57,089 nucleotides of DNA from Rhodococcus sp. G-MC3 (GCF_030063335.1 NZ_JASISW010000029.1:1-57089); one strand, 5' to 3'. Shown: positions 1 through 8,169, counted from the stretch's first letter. Notes: generated from the letters alone by a model not told the origin. Translations and numbers: made by a program.

Positions 1-195
1 GTGTTTCTCGTAGCCGAGGTGTTCGGTCATTTCCGCGTCCAACGCGCTTTCGAGGACATTCTTGGTGAGTTGATTGAGGAGCCCGTTCGGACCCATCAAC
101 TCGATGCCCTGTTCCTTGGCTTGAGCCAGGAGCTGCTCGGCCAACTGCTTCTGATCCACCTCGGTCGCTGCCATGGGATCCAGTGTTTCCGTCAT
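1..195 (-). CDS. IS256-family transposase, N-terminal part (cut by window edge)
   Basis: The minus strand from the ATG at 193-195 reads MTETLDPMAATEVDQ..., then a run containing ELMGPNGLLNQLTK and SALDAEMTEHLGYEKH, and is still open at the window edge. The LLNQLTK...LESALDAEMTEHLGYE block is the typical start of actinobacterial IS256 (mutator-type DDE) transposases, which cut and paste the element. Only 65 residues are visible, so the catalytic DDE residues and completeness cannot be judged. The DNA upstream of the start (196 to about 270) probably holds the terminal inverted repeat of the element, but the other end is outside the window. Confidence 0.85.
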   Translation of the reverse strand, partial: MTETLDPMAATEVDQKQLAEQLLAQAKEQGIELMGPNGLLNQLTKNVLESALDAEMTEHLGYEKH

Positions 196-379
196 CGTCG
201 ATCCTTCCCGCCAAGCTGGGCTCGGCGTGTCGAACCAAGCGCCGGATCAACCGTTTATCTGACAGTCCCCCTCGCTGCGCAGTCCCTACCGCCACCGTAA
301 GTAGACGGTATTGGTCTTAGCCCTGGTACTGACGTGCACGGCACCTCGAGCCGTTCTCGCTGCTGCGTCGCAGCAATGC

Positions 380-627
380 TTAGGTCGCTTGGTGCCACCC
401 GTCCTGGTCCAGGGTCTCGATTGCGAGGAGCCGACCGTCTAAAGGTTGGAAGCTGACGGTGAGAGTGCAGTGTGGTCGACGGCAGTGCAACATTGTTGCG
501 ATCCGTTTGGCCTCGTCGATTGTGCGGGCTTCGTGAGGTGGCACCGACTGCTCGGCGCCGAGTGGGTGTGGCGAGTCCTCGGTGACAAGAACAGGCCAAT
601 TTGGGACGGGTTGGACGCGACCTTCAT
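380..627 (-). pseudogene. Small hypothetical protein, start codon and body in different frames
   Basis: A good AAGGAGG ribosome site lies 6 nt before an ATG at 625-627, but the frame it opens gives low-complexity sequence. The neighbouring frame from 625 to the TAA at 380-382 reads like a real protein, with stretches NWPVLVTEDSPHPLGAEQ, DEAKRIATMLHC and GRLLAIETLDQDGWHQ. One extra base directly after the ATG would join start and body, giving about 82 residues. It lies 43 nt downstream of the 199-residue gene on the same strand and is probably co-transcribed. Either it is a recent frameshift mutant or it starts at an internal GTG. Function unknown. Confidence 0.4.
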
Positions 628-670
628 TTCCAGCCTCCTTGACTGTTGAACACCTCGCGGGTTTGCTCGG

Positions 671-1270
671 CTAGGTCCAATATGGCGGTTCGATGTCGGG
701 ATCGTCTAGGACTGTTTCGATGCGTGGGTCCGCGAGGATCTCGTCTATAGCGCGGATGCTTGCTCCAACGGTCGCGAAGTGCGGGTCGACGTCGTTGGTG
801 ATGCACCAAGACTCGTCGGCGGGCCAGATGAATGCGGGATCGGGTGAGTCGCCGTACGGCCAGCGTTCCGAGTCATCGCTGTTCCAGTCCTGGTAGTCCG
901 CAAGCGTTCCGCGGAACAGCCAGTAGTCGCGGTTGGGGATCTTGAAATTGGGCCAGGAGGAGATGGTGATGGAATCCCATCCGTCCCATAGCGCGAAGTA
1001 GCACTTGTCCGGTGTGGTCGTGTATCGGGACAACGTCTCCAGCGCGACGCCTATCTGAGCAAGCTCACTGATTCCGCCCTGATCGAACTCGACGTTGCTC
1101 GTGCTCTGCCCGGGAAAGCTCGGGTCCGGAATGAAGTTCACACGCGCATACTTGTCGAACCCGACCGGCCCGCGCCCTGCTAGCCGGTACCACGGCAGAT
1201 GCTGCTCGGTCATCCATCTGGCCGCCGACGCATCTCGGCACAGTTCGAAACTCACTTCGTCATTGTCCAC
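671..1270 (-). CDS. Hypothetical actinobacterial protein, 199 aa
   Basis: Intact 199-residue cytoplasmic-looking protein without signal peptide or membrane segment. It is rich in Trp and acidic residues, with conserved-looking blocks FALWDGWD, PNRDYWLFRG, FIWPADESWCITNDVDPH and EPPYW at the C-terminus. I do not recognise a named domain. Acidic, Trp-rich single-domain proteins of this size in accessory regions are often immunity proteins of polymorphic toxins, but no toxin gene is visible beside it, so this is only a guess. It is the first gene of a minus-strand pair with the small broken gene at 380-627. Confidence 0.6.
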   Translation of the reverse strand: MDNDEVSFELCRDASAARWMTEQHLPWYRLAGRGPVGFDKYARVNFIPDPSFPGQSTSNVEFDQGGISELAQIGVALETLSRYTTTPDKCYFALWDGWDSITISSWPNFKIPNRDYWLFRGTLADYQDWNSDDSERWPYGDSPDPAFIWPADESWCITNDVDPHFATVGASIRAIDEILADPRIETVLDDPDIEPPYWT

Positions 1271-1532
1271 GTCCCGTCAGTATTCGGCTCGCTCCGTGCC
1301 ACCCATCGAACCGGCCAATCCCTAGTTGCGGATCGCGTGTTGGATCCGATGCAACTTTGACGCATCTGTTCTTTTCTGCACCAGCCGTGAACCGGTTACA
1401 GCCCCGATACCTTTGTTCCACCCCGCACACGGGGGGCCGGGCCGCTCGCTCGCCGATCGGTTCCGCGCTGCAGCCTTCCTCGCGGGTGCTTCGTTCCATC
1501 AATCGTGGGCCTACGGGACTTGGGATCCGCTT

Positions 1533-2495
1533 ATGGCCTTTAGTCGCTCTTGGCTCGTTGCGCTCGCTTGTGCGGTCGTGGTTCTGTCAGCGGTCAGTGC
1601 TTGCGGAAATGGCGACGGCGCGAGCGACCAACCCCCGGCCGAAGCATTGGGCGGCCCGTACTTGCGCGAAAATACATGCACAACAGACGATTCACACGGC
1701 GAGACCGTTGACTACGCGCGTCGGCTGACTCAGCTGTCGCAGACAGCCGGGGAGCTCCTCTTGGTCAACGGCATCTCACCTGGGCCCACTATTGCTGTTA
1801 AAGGCCAACTTTCATCCGATCAGGCTGCAGATCGCGCCAGTACTGTCTCTGGGGATGCATCCATCGCTGAAGCGCTATGGGTAGCGGCGCCCCGCCGGGA
1901 GACGAGCCTCGATCCCGTTCGCGACACCGATGAGTATTACGCCGCGGAGGCGCGACGAATTTCGACGTTCGAGGTTACCGAGGAGAGTCTGAATCAGATG
2001 CTCGGACCGAGTTGGTCATCCGTCATTGAGGTGGTCCAGGAGTTCGCCCACAACGGGTACGAACAGTACGTCGAGCAGATTCGCGATGCACTGCCGATGC
2101 GGGTGGCGGATGCAGCGGCGAAACGAGCCCAACTCCGTGCGATGTCCGTCGACGCTGACTTGGAAAGCCAGTGGGAGGCCGCGCAGTCGATTGTCGGCAT
2201 CTACTTTTGGTCGTGCATGATGTCTTCTCGCGACGCCGGCCACGATGTCGACCAGTCGTCGTCGGTCCTCGGAGAGATCCTCGCAGCAGACGCCGTCGGC
2301 GCGGCATTTGCGGAGACCTTCGGACCTCGTGAGTTGGTCGAGCCTTTGACGCTGGGTCTGCAAATCGTCCTCGGCGCCAGGCCGAATTCAGCCGCGGCTG
2401 AGCAGCTGACCAAGGACTACGACCCGAACGAAATTTTGTCCCCCGAAGACGTCGAATTGATGGAGGCGGAGGAGCCAAGTCTGGAAGGGCCCTAG
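1533..2495 (+). CDS. Predicted lipoprotein, 320 aa
   Basis: The frame is open further upstream, but the start at 1533 gives a classical lipoprotein signal: MAFSRSW, then the hydrophobic stretch LVALACAVVVLSA, then lipobox VSAC with Cys at about residue 24, followed by a Gly/Asp-rich linker. The mature part (about 300 aa) is acidic and mostly helical in appearance, with no family I recognise. It should be lipid-anchored on the outer face of the membrane. The C-terminus (SPEDVELMEAEEPSLEGP) is very acidic. The N-terminal extension in the longer frame would bury the signal peptide, so it was rejected. Confidence 0.65.
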   Translation: MAFSRSWLVALACAVVVLSAVSACGNGDGASDQPPAEALGGPYLRENTCTTDDSHGETVDYARRLTQLSQTAGELLLVNGISPGPTIAVKGQLSSDQAADRASTVSGDASIAEALWVAAPRRETSLDPVRDTDEYYAAEARRISTFEVTEESLNQMLGPSWSSVIEVVQEFAHNGYEQYVEQIRDALPMRVADAAAKRAQLRAMSVDADLESQWEAAQSIVGIYFWSCMMSSRDAGHDVDQSSSVLGEILAADAVGAAFAETFGPRELVEPLTLGLQIVLGARPNSAAAEQLTKDYDPNEILSPEDVELMEAEEPSLEGP

Positions 2496-2598
2496 CGCAC
2501 ACCTCCCAAGGTGAAATGAAAGTCTGACTCATGAATCTGGCCGATAACCGATCCGACTCGTACACCGCGGTGACCAAGAGCCCAGACTCTGGCTTAGT

Positions 2599-2624
2599 CG
2601 TACCTCGACCGTCGTCGAGGTACG
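2599..2624. terminator. Perfect inverted repeat, possible terminator or operator
   Basis: Arms CGTACCTCGAC (2599-2609) and GTCGAGGTACG (2614-2624) pair perfectly over 11 bp around a 4-nt loop. It lies 104 nt after the lipoprotein stop and 29 nt before the next start. It could end the lipoprotein transcript or be an operator of the downstream gene; no T-run follows. Confidence 0.45.
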
Positions 2625-2652
2625 CTCGGCTCATGACTTCGTTGAAAGGCGC

Positions 2653-2847
2653 ATGACCGGCTCTCGCACGCTTGTCGTGCATATAGCTTCGTCGGTGATC
2701 GGCGATGGCGAGATTGCAGTCCCGCAGGTGGGTGCCGTTCTCACCGGGCCGTTGCGATTCGTTGAAATGCCCGACGCCGCACCTGACGTAGTTCGCATCA
2801 AAGCGCGCCTCGAGCCCTCCAGCCAAGTACCCATACTGCAGCCATAA
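2653..2847 (+). CDS. Short ORF, probable N-terminal piece of the following gene
   Basis: A 64-residue frame starting MTGSRTLVVHIASS, with GAAAGG 4 nt before the ATG and ending in TAA at 2845-2847. The next frame starts one base later. Its content (IGDGEIAVPQVGAVLTG, VVRIKARLEP) looks like the beta-rich start of a larger protein rather than an independent peptide. The simplest reading is that this and 2849-4165 were one gene of about 505 residues split by a frameshift near 2840; the other possibility is two translationally coupled genes (TAA-C-ATG). Confidence 0.45.
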   Translation: MTGSRTLVVHIASSVIGDGEIAVPQVGAVLTGPLRFVEMPDAAPDVVRIKARLEPSSQVPILQP

Positions 2848-2848
2848 C

Positions 2849-4165
2849 ATGCCTCGCCGATGGGAGTGGAGCGGACTGCTACGCGGCGACGGTTGGACAG
2901 CATCATGGCGTGGATTCCGACCTCTCACCGGCGAGGTCGAACTGGTCGGGCGTTTCAGCGGCAACTTCGGATACGACACAGATGGCCGATTCCGTGGCCG
3001 AATAACACGGGTACGGATGGTGTCCGAGCGAATCGAGCGACGTCGCGACGCGGGTTGGACACACGTTCCAGGGCACCGCGGTTATCGCGAAGTCGACTTC
3101 GCACCAAAGTTTTTCGGCGACCCACCGATGACCGCCGATGAATTCGGCCCTGTCGATCTGGAACAGAGCGTGGCAGTCGATATCGATCTCGATGACGTGC
3201 CCGCGCTACCGATACAACCGAGCGTGGTTCCAGGTGACGTCTCGGTCGCAGGTCGGTTGCGCTGGATCGCCGATTCCGAGCTTCCCCTGATTGTTGTCAT
3301 AGCCAGCGACAGTAGTGTCACCGAGTATCGGCTACCGGTGAAGACTGGACAAGGTCCTCGCATCTGGGCGACCGAGACGGGATGTTGGGCTACCGGAACG
3401 AACGGGACCTACTGGATTTCACACGGCGACGACCCGGTCCAAGTGGACGACCGGCCAGTGTACAACGCGGCCATCAACGGCTGCACGTTGCTTACATGCA
3501 CAGACGACGCTACCTGGCGCCTCTACTCCCCCGACGCAACTCCGATCGACGTCGACGCCGTTCACGGCTGGGTGAATTCTCTCGCTGTCGAGGACGACAG
3601 CTTCATTGCTGTTGTCCGCCCGGCTGATCGGCCTGGCGTCCGGTTAGTTCGTGTATCGGTTCATGGCGAAACGACCATCGGTCCGGAAATTCCCTCCGAG
3701 CCTCGCGGGCACGGCAAGCCCTACTTGGCGGGTAGCCCGTTGCGTCTCATTCGCGGCGTCGACATGGCTCTCGTGCAGCGCGACCTGCGAGTGCGCGACG
3801 ACGGCGAGAAGCTGGGACACGCCCAATTCCATGGCGGCCAACTGGGACACTTCGCGTGGACGATCGGCCATCCACCTGACGGCACCTCATCGTCGGGTTG
3901 GTGGCCGCTGCCCGGCCCGGTCTCGTACGACCGAGGCACACAGTTCTGGCTGTTCACCATGTACGACGCGGAGACCTTTGCACCGTTGACGAGTGTTCCA
4001 GTGTTCGCCACTCGGCCGCATGTGACGATCGACCACGATAGCCGCATCCTGCTGATCGGCCGAGGCGTTCAGATGGTTTACCCCCACGACCCGGTAATGC
4101 AGGTCCCCATAGAGCTGAACGTCGCTGATCTGGTCGACGATTCTCGTCGGTTGCCGCAGTCGTGA
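2849..4165 (+). CDS. Hypothetical beta-rich protein, 438 aa
   Basis: Starts MPRRWEWSGLLRGDGW one base after the stop of the preceding short frame. No signal peptide or membrane helix is seen. The middle part repeats short strand-like units (DSSVTEYRLPV, GTYWISHGDDPVQV, ATWRLYSPDATPIDV), suggesting a beta-propeller-like fold. The first 60 residues (DGWTASWRGFRPLTGEVELVGRF, FGYDTDGRFRGRITRV) look like a distinct beta domain continuing from the 2653-2847 frame. I do not know the function. Cytoplasmic location is inferred only from the lack of export signals. Confidence 0.6.
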   Translation: MPRRWEWSGLLRGDGWTASWRGFRPLTGEVELVGRFSGNFGYDTDGRFRGRITRVRMVSERIERRRDAGWTHVPGHRGYREVDFAPKFFGDPPMTADEFGPVDLEQSVAVDIDLDDVPALPIQPSVVPGDVSVAGRLRWIADSELPLIVVIASDSSVTEYRLPVKTGQGPRIWATETGCWATGTNGTYWISHGDDPVQVDDRPVYNAAINGCTLLTCTDDATWRLYSPDATPIDVDAVHGWVNSLAVEDDSFIAVVRPADRPGVRLVRVSVHGETTIGPEIPSEPRGHGKPYLAGSPLRLIRGVDMALVQRDLRVRDDGEKLGHAQFHGGQLGHFAWTIGHPPDGTSSSGWWPLPGPVSYDRGTQFWLFTMYDAETFAPLTSVPVFATRPHVTIDHDSRILLIGRGVQMVYPHDPVMQVPIELNVADLVDDSRRLPQS

Positions 4166-4169
4166 TCAT

Positions 4170-4526
4170 TCAACTCATCAGGACTTGCTCCGTCTGAAAC
4201 GAGTAGAGGCCGAGATTGGTAGCAGTGCAATGCATTTGGATCAGTTTCTGCTGCGCGGCCGCGAGGCTGAGGGTCAGGCCGTCGACATCGCCGGCCCAAC
4301 CGCGTTCTGGGGCCTCGGTGATCCGCTCACGCTGGCTTGAGATAATGTTTTCGAGCCGTGTTTGTTGGCTGGGGTCCGGGAGGAGCATCGGGCAGCGAAC
4401 GCACGCGTGTTCGTGTTGGCATCCTGTCCCGGAGGTGCCGAGTGCGAGTGTGCGCGCGGCGAAATAGTCCATATCTTGAGCACGACGAGAACACAGCCCG
4501 CAACAAAATGCGGCTACCGAGACCAA
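4170..4526 (-). pseudogene. Tyrosine-type recombinase, C-terminal remnant
   Basis: This minus-strand frame carries CQHEHACVRCPMLLPDPSQQ followed by RLENI..RITEAPERGWAGDVDGLTLSLAAAQQKL. That Cys-rich block plus helical tail is the end of the large TnpB-like tyrosine recombinases of actinobacterial multi-recombinase elements. The catalytic domain (Arg, His-X-X-Arg, Tyr) that should precede it is absent: the upstream DNA holds ligase remnants on the other strand. The ATG opening the frame at 4526 is only an internal codon. A dead fragment of a mobile element; relates to the second integrase remnant at 24486-25038. Confidence 0.6.
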
Positions 4527-4627
4527 GAGCGGCGCGCCTTATGCGCCGTGAAGCGCTCGCCAACCTCAGCCTCGAACATCCCCGCGTCAAAGTTCCACCA
4601 CACTGACTCAACGTCGACGGACCGACC

Positions 4628-4900
4628 ATGTTGGAAGTCGCGAAGAAACACCATCTGGAAGGTGTCGTCGCCAAGAATATTTCCTCGATCTACTAGCCCG
4701 GCAAGCGATCTCGGGATTGGTTGAAGACCCCGCTGAGGGCTAATTGTGAGGCCGTATTGTGCGGATTCCTCCCTGGATCGGGCGGAGCAGCTGGCGGTGT
4801 CGGTTCGCTGATCCTCGGCGCCCATGACGACGTCGGTGACCGATGCAGTCGGACGATGCTGGAACCGTTGCTGCCGTGGCCTGGTAATGAGCAGGTCGCG
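4628..4900 (+). pseudogene. ATP-dependent DNA ligase remnant
   Basis: One frame from 4628 reads MLEVAKKHHLEGVVAK, then NISSIY, an in-frame TAG at 4694-4696, then PGKRSRDWLKTPLRA and CGFLPGSGGAAGGVGSLILGAHDD. This matches ATP-dependent DNA ligases from nucleotidyltransferase motif IV (LEGVVAK) through motif V (DWLKTPLR) into the OB-fold. The active-site Lys region (motif I) is absent, a stop interrupts the coding frame, and similarity fades after about 4860. It is a dead 3' fragment of a ligase gene (LigC/LigD-like), unable to seal nicks. It abuts the recombinase remnant on the opposite strand, so this stretch looks like debris from insertions or deletions. Confidence 0.75.
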
Positions 4901-5019
4901 GGAGGCGAACGAAAAGCTTTACCGCCGAATGATTCTGGATGCAATCCTGTGCCGCCGCGCCGCGTTCGGCTACGGGTGCGTCCGCGCAAAGTGCTTTGGG
5001 TAACGGTTGGTTGCACTAG

Positions 5020-5055
5020 GTGTGAGGCGCGCGTCCGAATCGTGGCGCCTCACAC
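5020..5055. terminator. Stem-loop terminator after the amidohydrolase operon
   Basis: Arms GTGTGAGGCGC (5020-5030) and GCGCCTCACAC (5045-5055) are perfectly complementary over 11 bp with a 14-nt loop. It lies 20 bp beyond the stop of the minus-strand amidohydrolase and should end that operon. Confidence 0.7.
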
Positions 5056-5074
5056 ATAGAGCTGACACTACAGG

Positions 5075-6052
5075 TCAGCGCTTGATGTTGGCGGCGAGAG
5101 TTTCCCAGTTTCGGTGACCGATCGCTTCCCGGCTTGTGTTGGGGATCGATGCGGCATCAAGGAAGTTTCGTGCGGCGAAATCGTGGGGGCCGTTGAACGG
5201 GTAATCGGTCGCGTGCATGATTCGGTTCGCACCGACTACATCGATTGCCCAATCGAGGTAGCGGTGGCTGGCGATGCCTCCCGGGGTGATGTACGCGTTG
5301 TTGCGGAAGTACTCCACAATGGGGCGTTGCAGCGTGTTGACTCCATCGAGGAGAGCGATCCGATCGAGGTAGAACAGTACGGTTTCCCCCCAATGTCCGA
5401 GGACGATCTGCAAGTCGGGAAATCGATCGAACACGCCGGCGAGGATCATACGGAGGAAGCCGATCCCGGTTTGGTAATGCCATCCGGGTGCGCCGGTGCC
5501 GAGGAGTCCATACCCGTCGTAGTAAGCGTTCGCGACGGTGTCAGGCGGCAGAGTGGGGTGCAGGTAGATCGGCACCCGATGTTCGTTCGCGACGGCGAAG
5601 ATGTCCCAGTACTTGGTGTGGTCGTGGAATTCACCGGCGGTGAGCGTGTGCAAGAGCACGCCGGTGAGGCCGAGTCGGGTCACAGCCCGTTCGAATTCCG
5701 CGGCGGCGGCCCTCGGATCAGGGGTCGCGAGTGTGGCGAACCCACTGAACCGGTCCGGGTGGTCCTTTACCGCCGCAGCGATGAGGTCGTTGGTCGGCCC
5801 CTGCAGGGCCGTTGCTTCGGATTTCGGAAGGTTCTGCAGGCCGGGTGAGGTCAGCGACAGGATGGCATGATCAACACCAGCGATGTCCATCGCGGCGAGG
5901 CGTTCGTTACCGAGATCGAGCAAGGGGCCCGCGACATTGCCGCTGACGGTCCATCGCATCACCGGTTCGTCGAGGTTCGGGTCGTGCTTTCGCCAGGCGG
6001 CGAATACGTCGAGGGTGGCCATATGTTCTTCGAGGCCAATGATCCGTGTCAT
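5075..6052 (-). CDS. Amidohydrolase-family decarboxylase (ACMSD/gamma-resorcylate decarboxylase type)
   Basis: 325-residue cytoplasmic TIM-barrel metalloenzyme of amidohydrolase family 2, in the branch that decarboxylates aromatic acids. Expected metal and catalytic residues are in place: Glu8 and His10 in GLEEH, His165 in IYLHPT, His220 in VLGHWGE (catalytic His) and Asp283 in HATDYPF. The Glu-X-His start, rather than His-X-His, is the pattern known from gamma-resorcylate, 2,3-dihydroxybenzoate and 5-carboxyvanillate decarboxylases. The start ATG overlaps the stop of the upstream hydrolase gene (ATGA), so the two are translationally coupled. The substrate is unknown; a hydroxylated benzoate released by the partner hydrolase is a reasonable inference. 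Confidence 0.8.
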   Translation of the reverse strand: MTRIIGLEEHMATLDVFAAWRKHDPNLDEPVMRWTVSGNVAGPLLDLGNERLAAMDIAGVDHAILSLTSPGLQNLPKSEATALQGPTNDLIAAAVKDHPDRFSGFATLATPDPRAAAAEFERAVTRLGLTGVLLHTLTAGEFHDHTKYWDIFAVANEHRVPIYLHPTLPPDTVANAYYDGYGLLGTGAPGWHYQTGIGFLRMILAGVFDRFPDLQIVLGHWGETVLFYLDRIALLDGVNTLQRPIVEYFRNNAYITPGGIASHRYLDWAIDVVGANRIMHATDYPFNGPHDFAARNFLDAASIPNTSREAIGHRNWETLAANIKR

Positions 6053-6981
6053 CGCTTCGACTCCATCCGTGCCAGGTCGGTCCCGTTACCGCCGAGGGAT
6101 CGCTGCGCCGACTCCCATTGAGCGTCATCGAGATGGAGTGCGTGTAGGAGGAATGCTGCTGCAGTCTCGCGCAGCTGTCGTACCATCGCGGGGTTCTCAT
6201 CAGTGGTCTCGCGGGCGTCGTAGCCGGGAATGCCGCCGAGGGAGTGTTCGCCGCCGTGCAGAGTGAGTAGGTGCTTCTCGCCCGGGCTGTCGGTGTAGGG
6301 GTCGGCAGACCAATCGGGGCCGCGGGTACTCAGCGGGGAGTCGTCCTTGTCGCCGAGGACTACGAGAGCAGGTGCGGTCATGCGGTCGAAGACCGGGTTC
6401 ATGAAGGGCAAGTGCTCTGCGGCAAACGGTGACAGGTCGCTGCCACGTCCGGCCGTGGCAATGAGCACGCCGGCGCGCACCCGGTCGTCGGGGGAGTACA
6501 CGATGTCGCCGGTATCTGGATCAACGACGCCGAGGCCAAGCAGGATTCCGGTGGTCTGGCCGCCGAAAGAATGTCCGGCGGCGGCGACGCGTGTGGTGTC
6601 GGTGCGTTCGCGCAGTCCCGGGACGGTGTCGAGGATCTCGCCGAGGTGGTCAAGGATTTGGATCGCATCCTTGGCGCGTTGCCGCCAGATGCTGGCGCGC
6701 CGGGGGTCCTCGTCGGTTAGACCCACGCCCCGGGAGTCGAGATAGGTGGGCTGCAGGACAACGAAACCGTGCGAGGCCCACCAGTCCGTGAGTGGACCGT
6801 ATCCGTCCATCGACTCTCCAAAGCCGTGGGAGAACAGAATGACGGGGAGTTCGGTCCCGGTCGTGGGCGCGGATATTCGAAGCTGCAGGTCAGTTCCGCG
6901 CCCGTTGCTCGGCAGGGAGATGGGTTTGACGGACAAGATCGGCTCTTCAGCGGCGATCAAATGAGTGGTGTTCTCCAACAT
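6049..6981 (-). CDS. Alpha/beta hydrolase, chlorophyllase/PET-hydrolase-like
   Basis: 310-residue serine hydrolase. Oxyanion region VILFSHGFGESMDGYG, nucleophile elbow AAGHSFGGQT (catalytic Ser), acidic region VLGDKDDSPL and late His in GGEHSLGGIPG are all present. No signal peptide, so it acts inside the cell. The start at 6981 has GAAAGG 7 nt upstream; a longer frame upstream lies inside the previous gene and was rejected. It is the middle gene of the minus-strand operon and overlaps the amidohydrolase by 4 nt. It is a clear paralogue of the hydrolase at 18302-19264 (shared PLTDxWASHGFVVLQPTYLDSR). Likely hydrolyses an ester or similar bond in the substrate of the island. Confidence 0.8.
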   Translation of the reverse strand: MLENTTHLIAAEEPILSVKPISLPSNGRGTDLQLRISAPTTGTELPVILFSHGFGESMDGYGPLTDWWASHGFVVLQPTYLDSRGVGLTDEDPRRASIWRQRAKDAIQILDHLGEILDTVPGLRERTDTTRVAAAGHSFGGQTTGILLGLGVVDPDTGDIVYSPDDRVRAGVLIATAGRGSDLSPFAAEHLPFMNPVFDRMTAPALVVLGDKDDSPLSTRGPDWSADPYTDSPGEKHLLTLHGGEHSLGGIPGYDARETTDENPAMVRQLRETAAAFLLHALHLDDAQWESAQRSLGGNGTDLARMESKR

Positions 6982-7009
6982 GGGGATACCTTTCGAGCGA
7001 AGTGGTCGG

Positions 7010-8083
7010 TTAGCGCCAGCCGGTTGCGGGGGCAACGTGGTCGACGATGTTCTCGAGGATGCCGGTGGCGTGTTCGACGCCGAGGTGCGTCGGGATGGCG
7101 AGTAAGACCGTGTCGGCCTCCTTGATCGCCTCGTCGGCGGCGAGGAGGGCGGCAATACGGTCCGGGGAGCCGGTGAAGGTGCGTCCGGTCCGGAACGGTG
7201 CGAACCCGGGGATGCTGGAAACTCGATCAGGTTCGTCGCCGTGTCTGCCGAACAGCGCGTGGTCTTGCGTGGTGGTGACCGGCAGCACACTGCGAGTGAC
7301 GGCGACTCGCGGGGAATGCGTCCAGCAGGCGTCCTGCCACGCTGTGCGATAGGTGCGAATCTGTTCTGCCTGCGCGACGTCAAACGGTATGCCGGTGTCT
7401 TCCAGCAGTACCGTGGAGCTTTGGAGGTTCAATCCCTGTTCTGCTGCCCATATCGAGGTCTGCTGTGTCCCGGCGCCCCACCAAATTCGGTGGCGGAGGC
7501 CCGGTGATCGAGGCTCGATCGGAACGCGGCCGGCGCGGTGAGCCCATTGTGGATCTGAATCGGCTAGCGGTTCGCCGCCGATCGCCGCAAGGAACTGCAC
7601 TGTCTTCTCTCTGGCCTCGGCGACGTCGTGCACCCCGTCGGAACGTGTGTACCCGAACAATCCTGGCCCATCTTTCGCCTGCCCGGGTGCGCCGCGGCTG
7701 AGGCCGAGTTGCAATCGGCCTCCGGCGATCAGGTCCGTGGCCGCAGCGGTCTCCGCCATGTACAGAGCATTCTCATACCGCATGTCAATGACCCCGGTGC
7801 CGAGCTCAATCCGGGATGTGCGCTCCGCTGCGGCAGCGAGTAACGGGAATGGCGCGGTCAGCTGCTCGGCAAAGTGATGTACGCGGAAGTACGCCCCGTC
7901 GACGCCAATTTCTTCCGCTGCGACGACCAGTTCGATCGACTGCCGATAGGCCTCTGCTGCGGTCCTCGTGCCAGATTCCCGGGAATCCTGCCAGTGTCCA
8001 AACGAAAGAAAGCCGAGCGACTTCCGCCTCTCGGTGCGTGTGAACTCTCCGTCCGATCCCGCATACGAAACAGCTCGAGACAT
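7010..8083 (-). CDS. LLM-class flavin-dependent oxidoreductase (bacterial luciferase-like)
   Basis: 357-residue TIM-barrel protein of the luciferase-like monooxygenase family. Recognisable blocks are LGFLSFGHWQDS at the start, EEIGVDGAYFRVHHF, RIELGTGVIDMRYENALYMAE, GGRLQLGLSRGAPGQ and HRIWWGAGTQQTS. These enzymes use reduced FMN (or F420 in some branches) to oxidise small organic molecules. The start at 8083 is preceded by GGAGGGAG; a 12-codon extension without ribosome site was rejected. First gene of the operon LLM-hydrolase-amidohydrolase, divergent from the MarR gene across two palindromes, so probably MarR-controlled. Confidence 0.8.
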   Translation of the reverse strand: MSRAVSYAGSDGEFTRTERRKSLGFLSFGHWQDSRESGTRTAAEAYRQSIELVVAAEEIGVDGAYFRVHHFAEQLTAPFPLLAAAAERTSRIELGTGVIDMRYENALYMAETAAATDLIAGGRLQLGLSRGAPGQAKDGPGLFGYTRSDGVHDVAEAREKTVQFLAAIGGEPLADSDPQWAHRAGRVPIEPRSPGLRHRIWWGAGTQQTSIWAAEQGLNLQSSTVLLEDTGIPFDVAQAEQIRTYRTAWQDACWTHSPRVAVTRSVLPVTTTQDHALFGRHGDEPDRVSSIPGFAPFRTGRTFTGSPDRIAALLAADEAIKEADTVLLAIPTHLGVEHATGILENIVDHVAPATGWR

Positions 8084-8106
8084 CAGGATTCTCCCTCCAA
8101 ATTTTG

Positions 8107-8120
8107 GTTGCATCGGCAAC
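8107..8120. promoter_or_regulatory. Palindromic operator 1 in MarR/LLM control region
   Basis: GTTGC-ATCG-GCAAC, perfect 5-bp half sites around 4 bp, in the 86-bp gap between the divergent LLM and MarR genes. The same half sites recur in operator 2, centre-to-centre 28 bp. A MarR dimer site is inferred. Confidence 0.65.
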
Positions 8121-8133
8121 TATATAGACGAAA

Positions 8134-8149
8134 AGTTGCCAGTGCAACT
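8134..8149. promoter_or_regulatory. Palindromic operator 2 in MarR/LLM control region
   Basis: AGTTGC-CAGT-GCAACT, perfect 6-bp half sites around 4 bp, 20 bp before the MarR start codon. Shares half sites GTTGC/GCAAC with operator 1. The position fits autorepression of the MarR gene. Confidence 0.65.
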
Positions 8150-8169
8150 ACTTTGGTAGGATCGTTGAC

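Noticed and set aside
1326..1532. 69-residue N-terminal extension of the lipoprotein
   Set aside because: It would place the hydrophobic signal and lipobox in the middle of the protein; the ATG at 1533 gives a proper signal peptide.
2023..2979. Minus-strand 318-codon frame
   Set aside because: Antisense to the lipoprotein gene, Arg/Ser/Pro-rich, no recognisable domain or start signal.
5114..5848. Plus-strand 244-codon frame
   Set aside because: Antisense to the amidohydrolase whose metal ligands are all in place.
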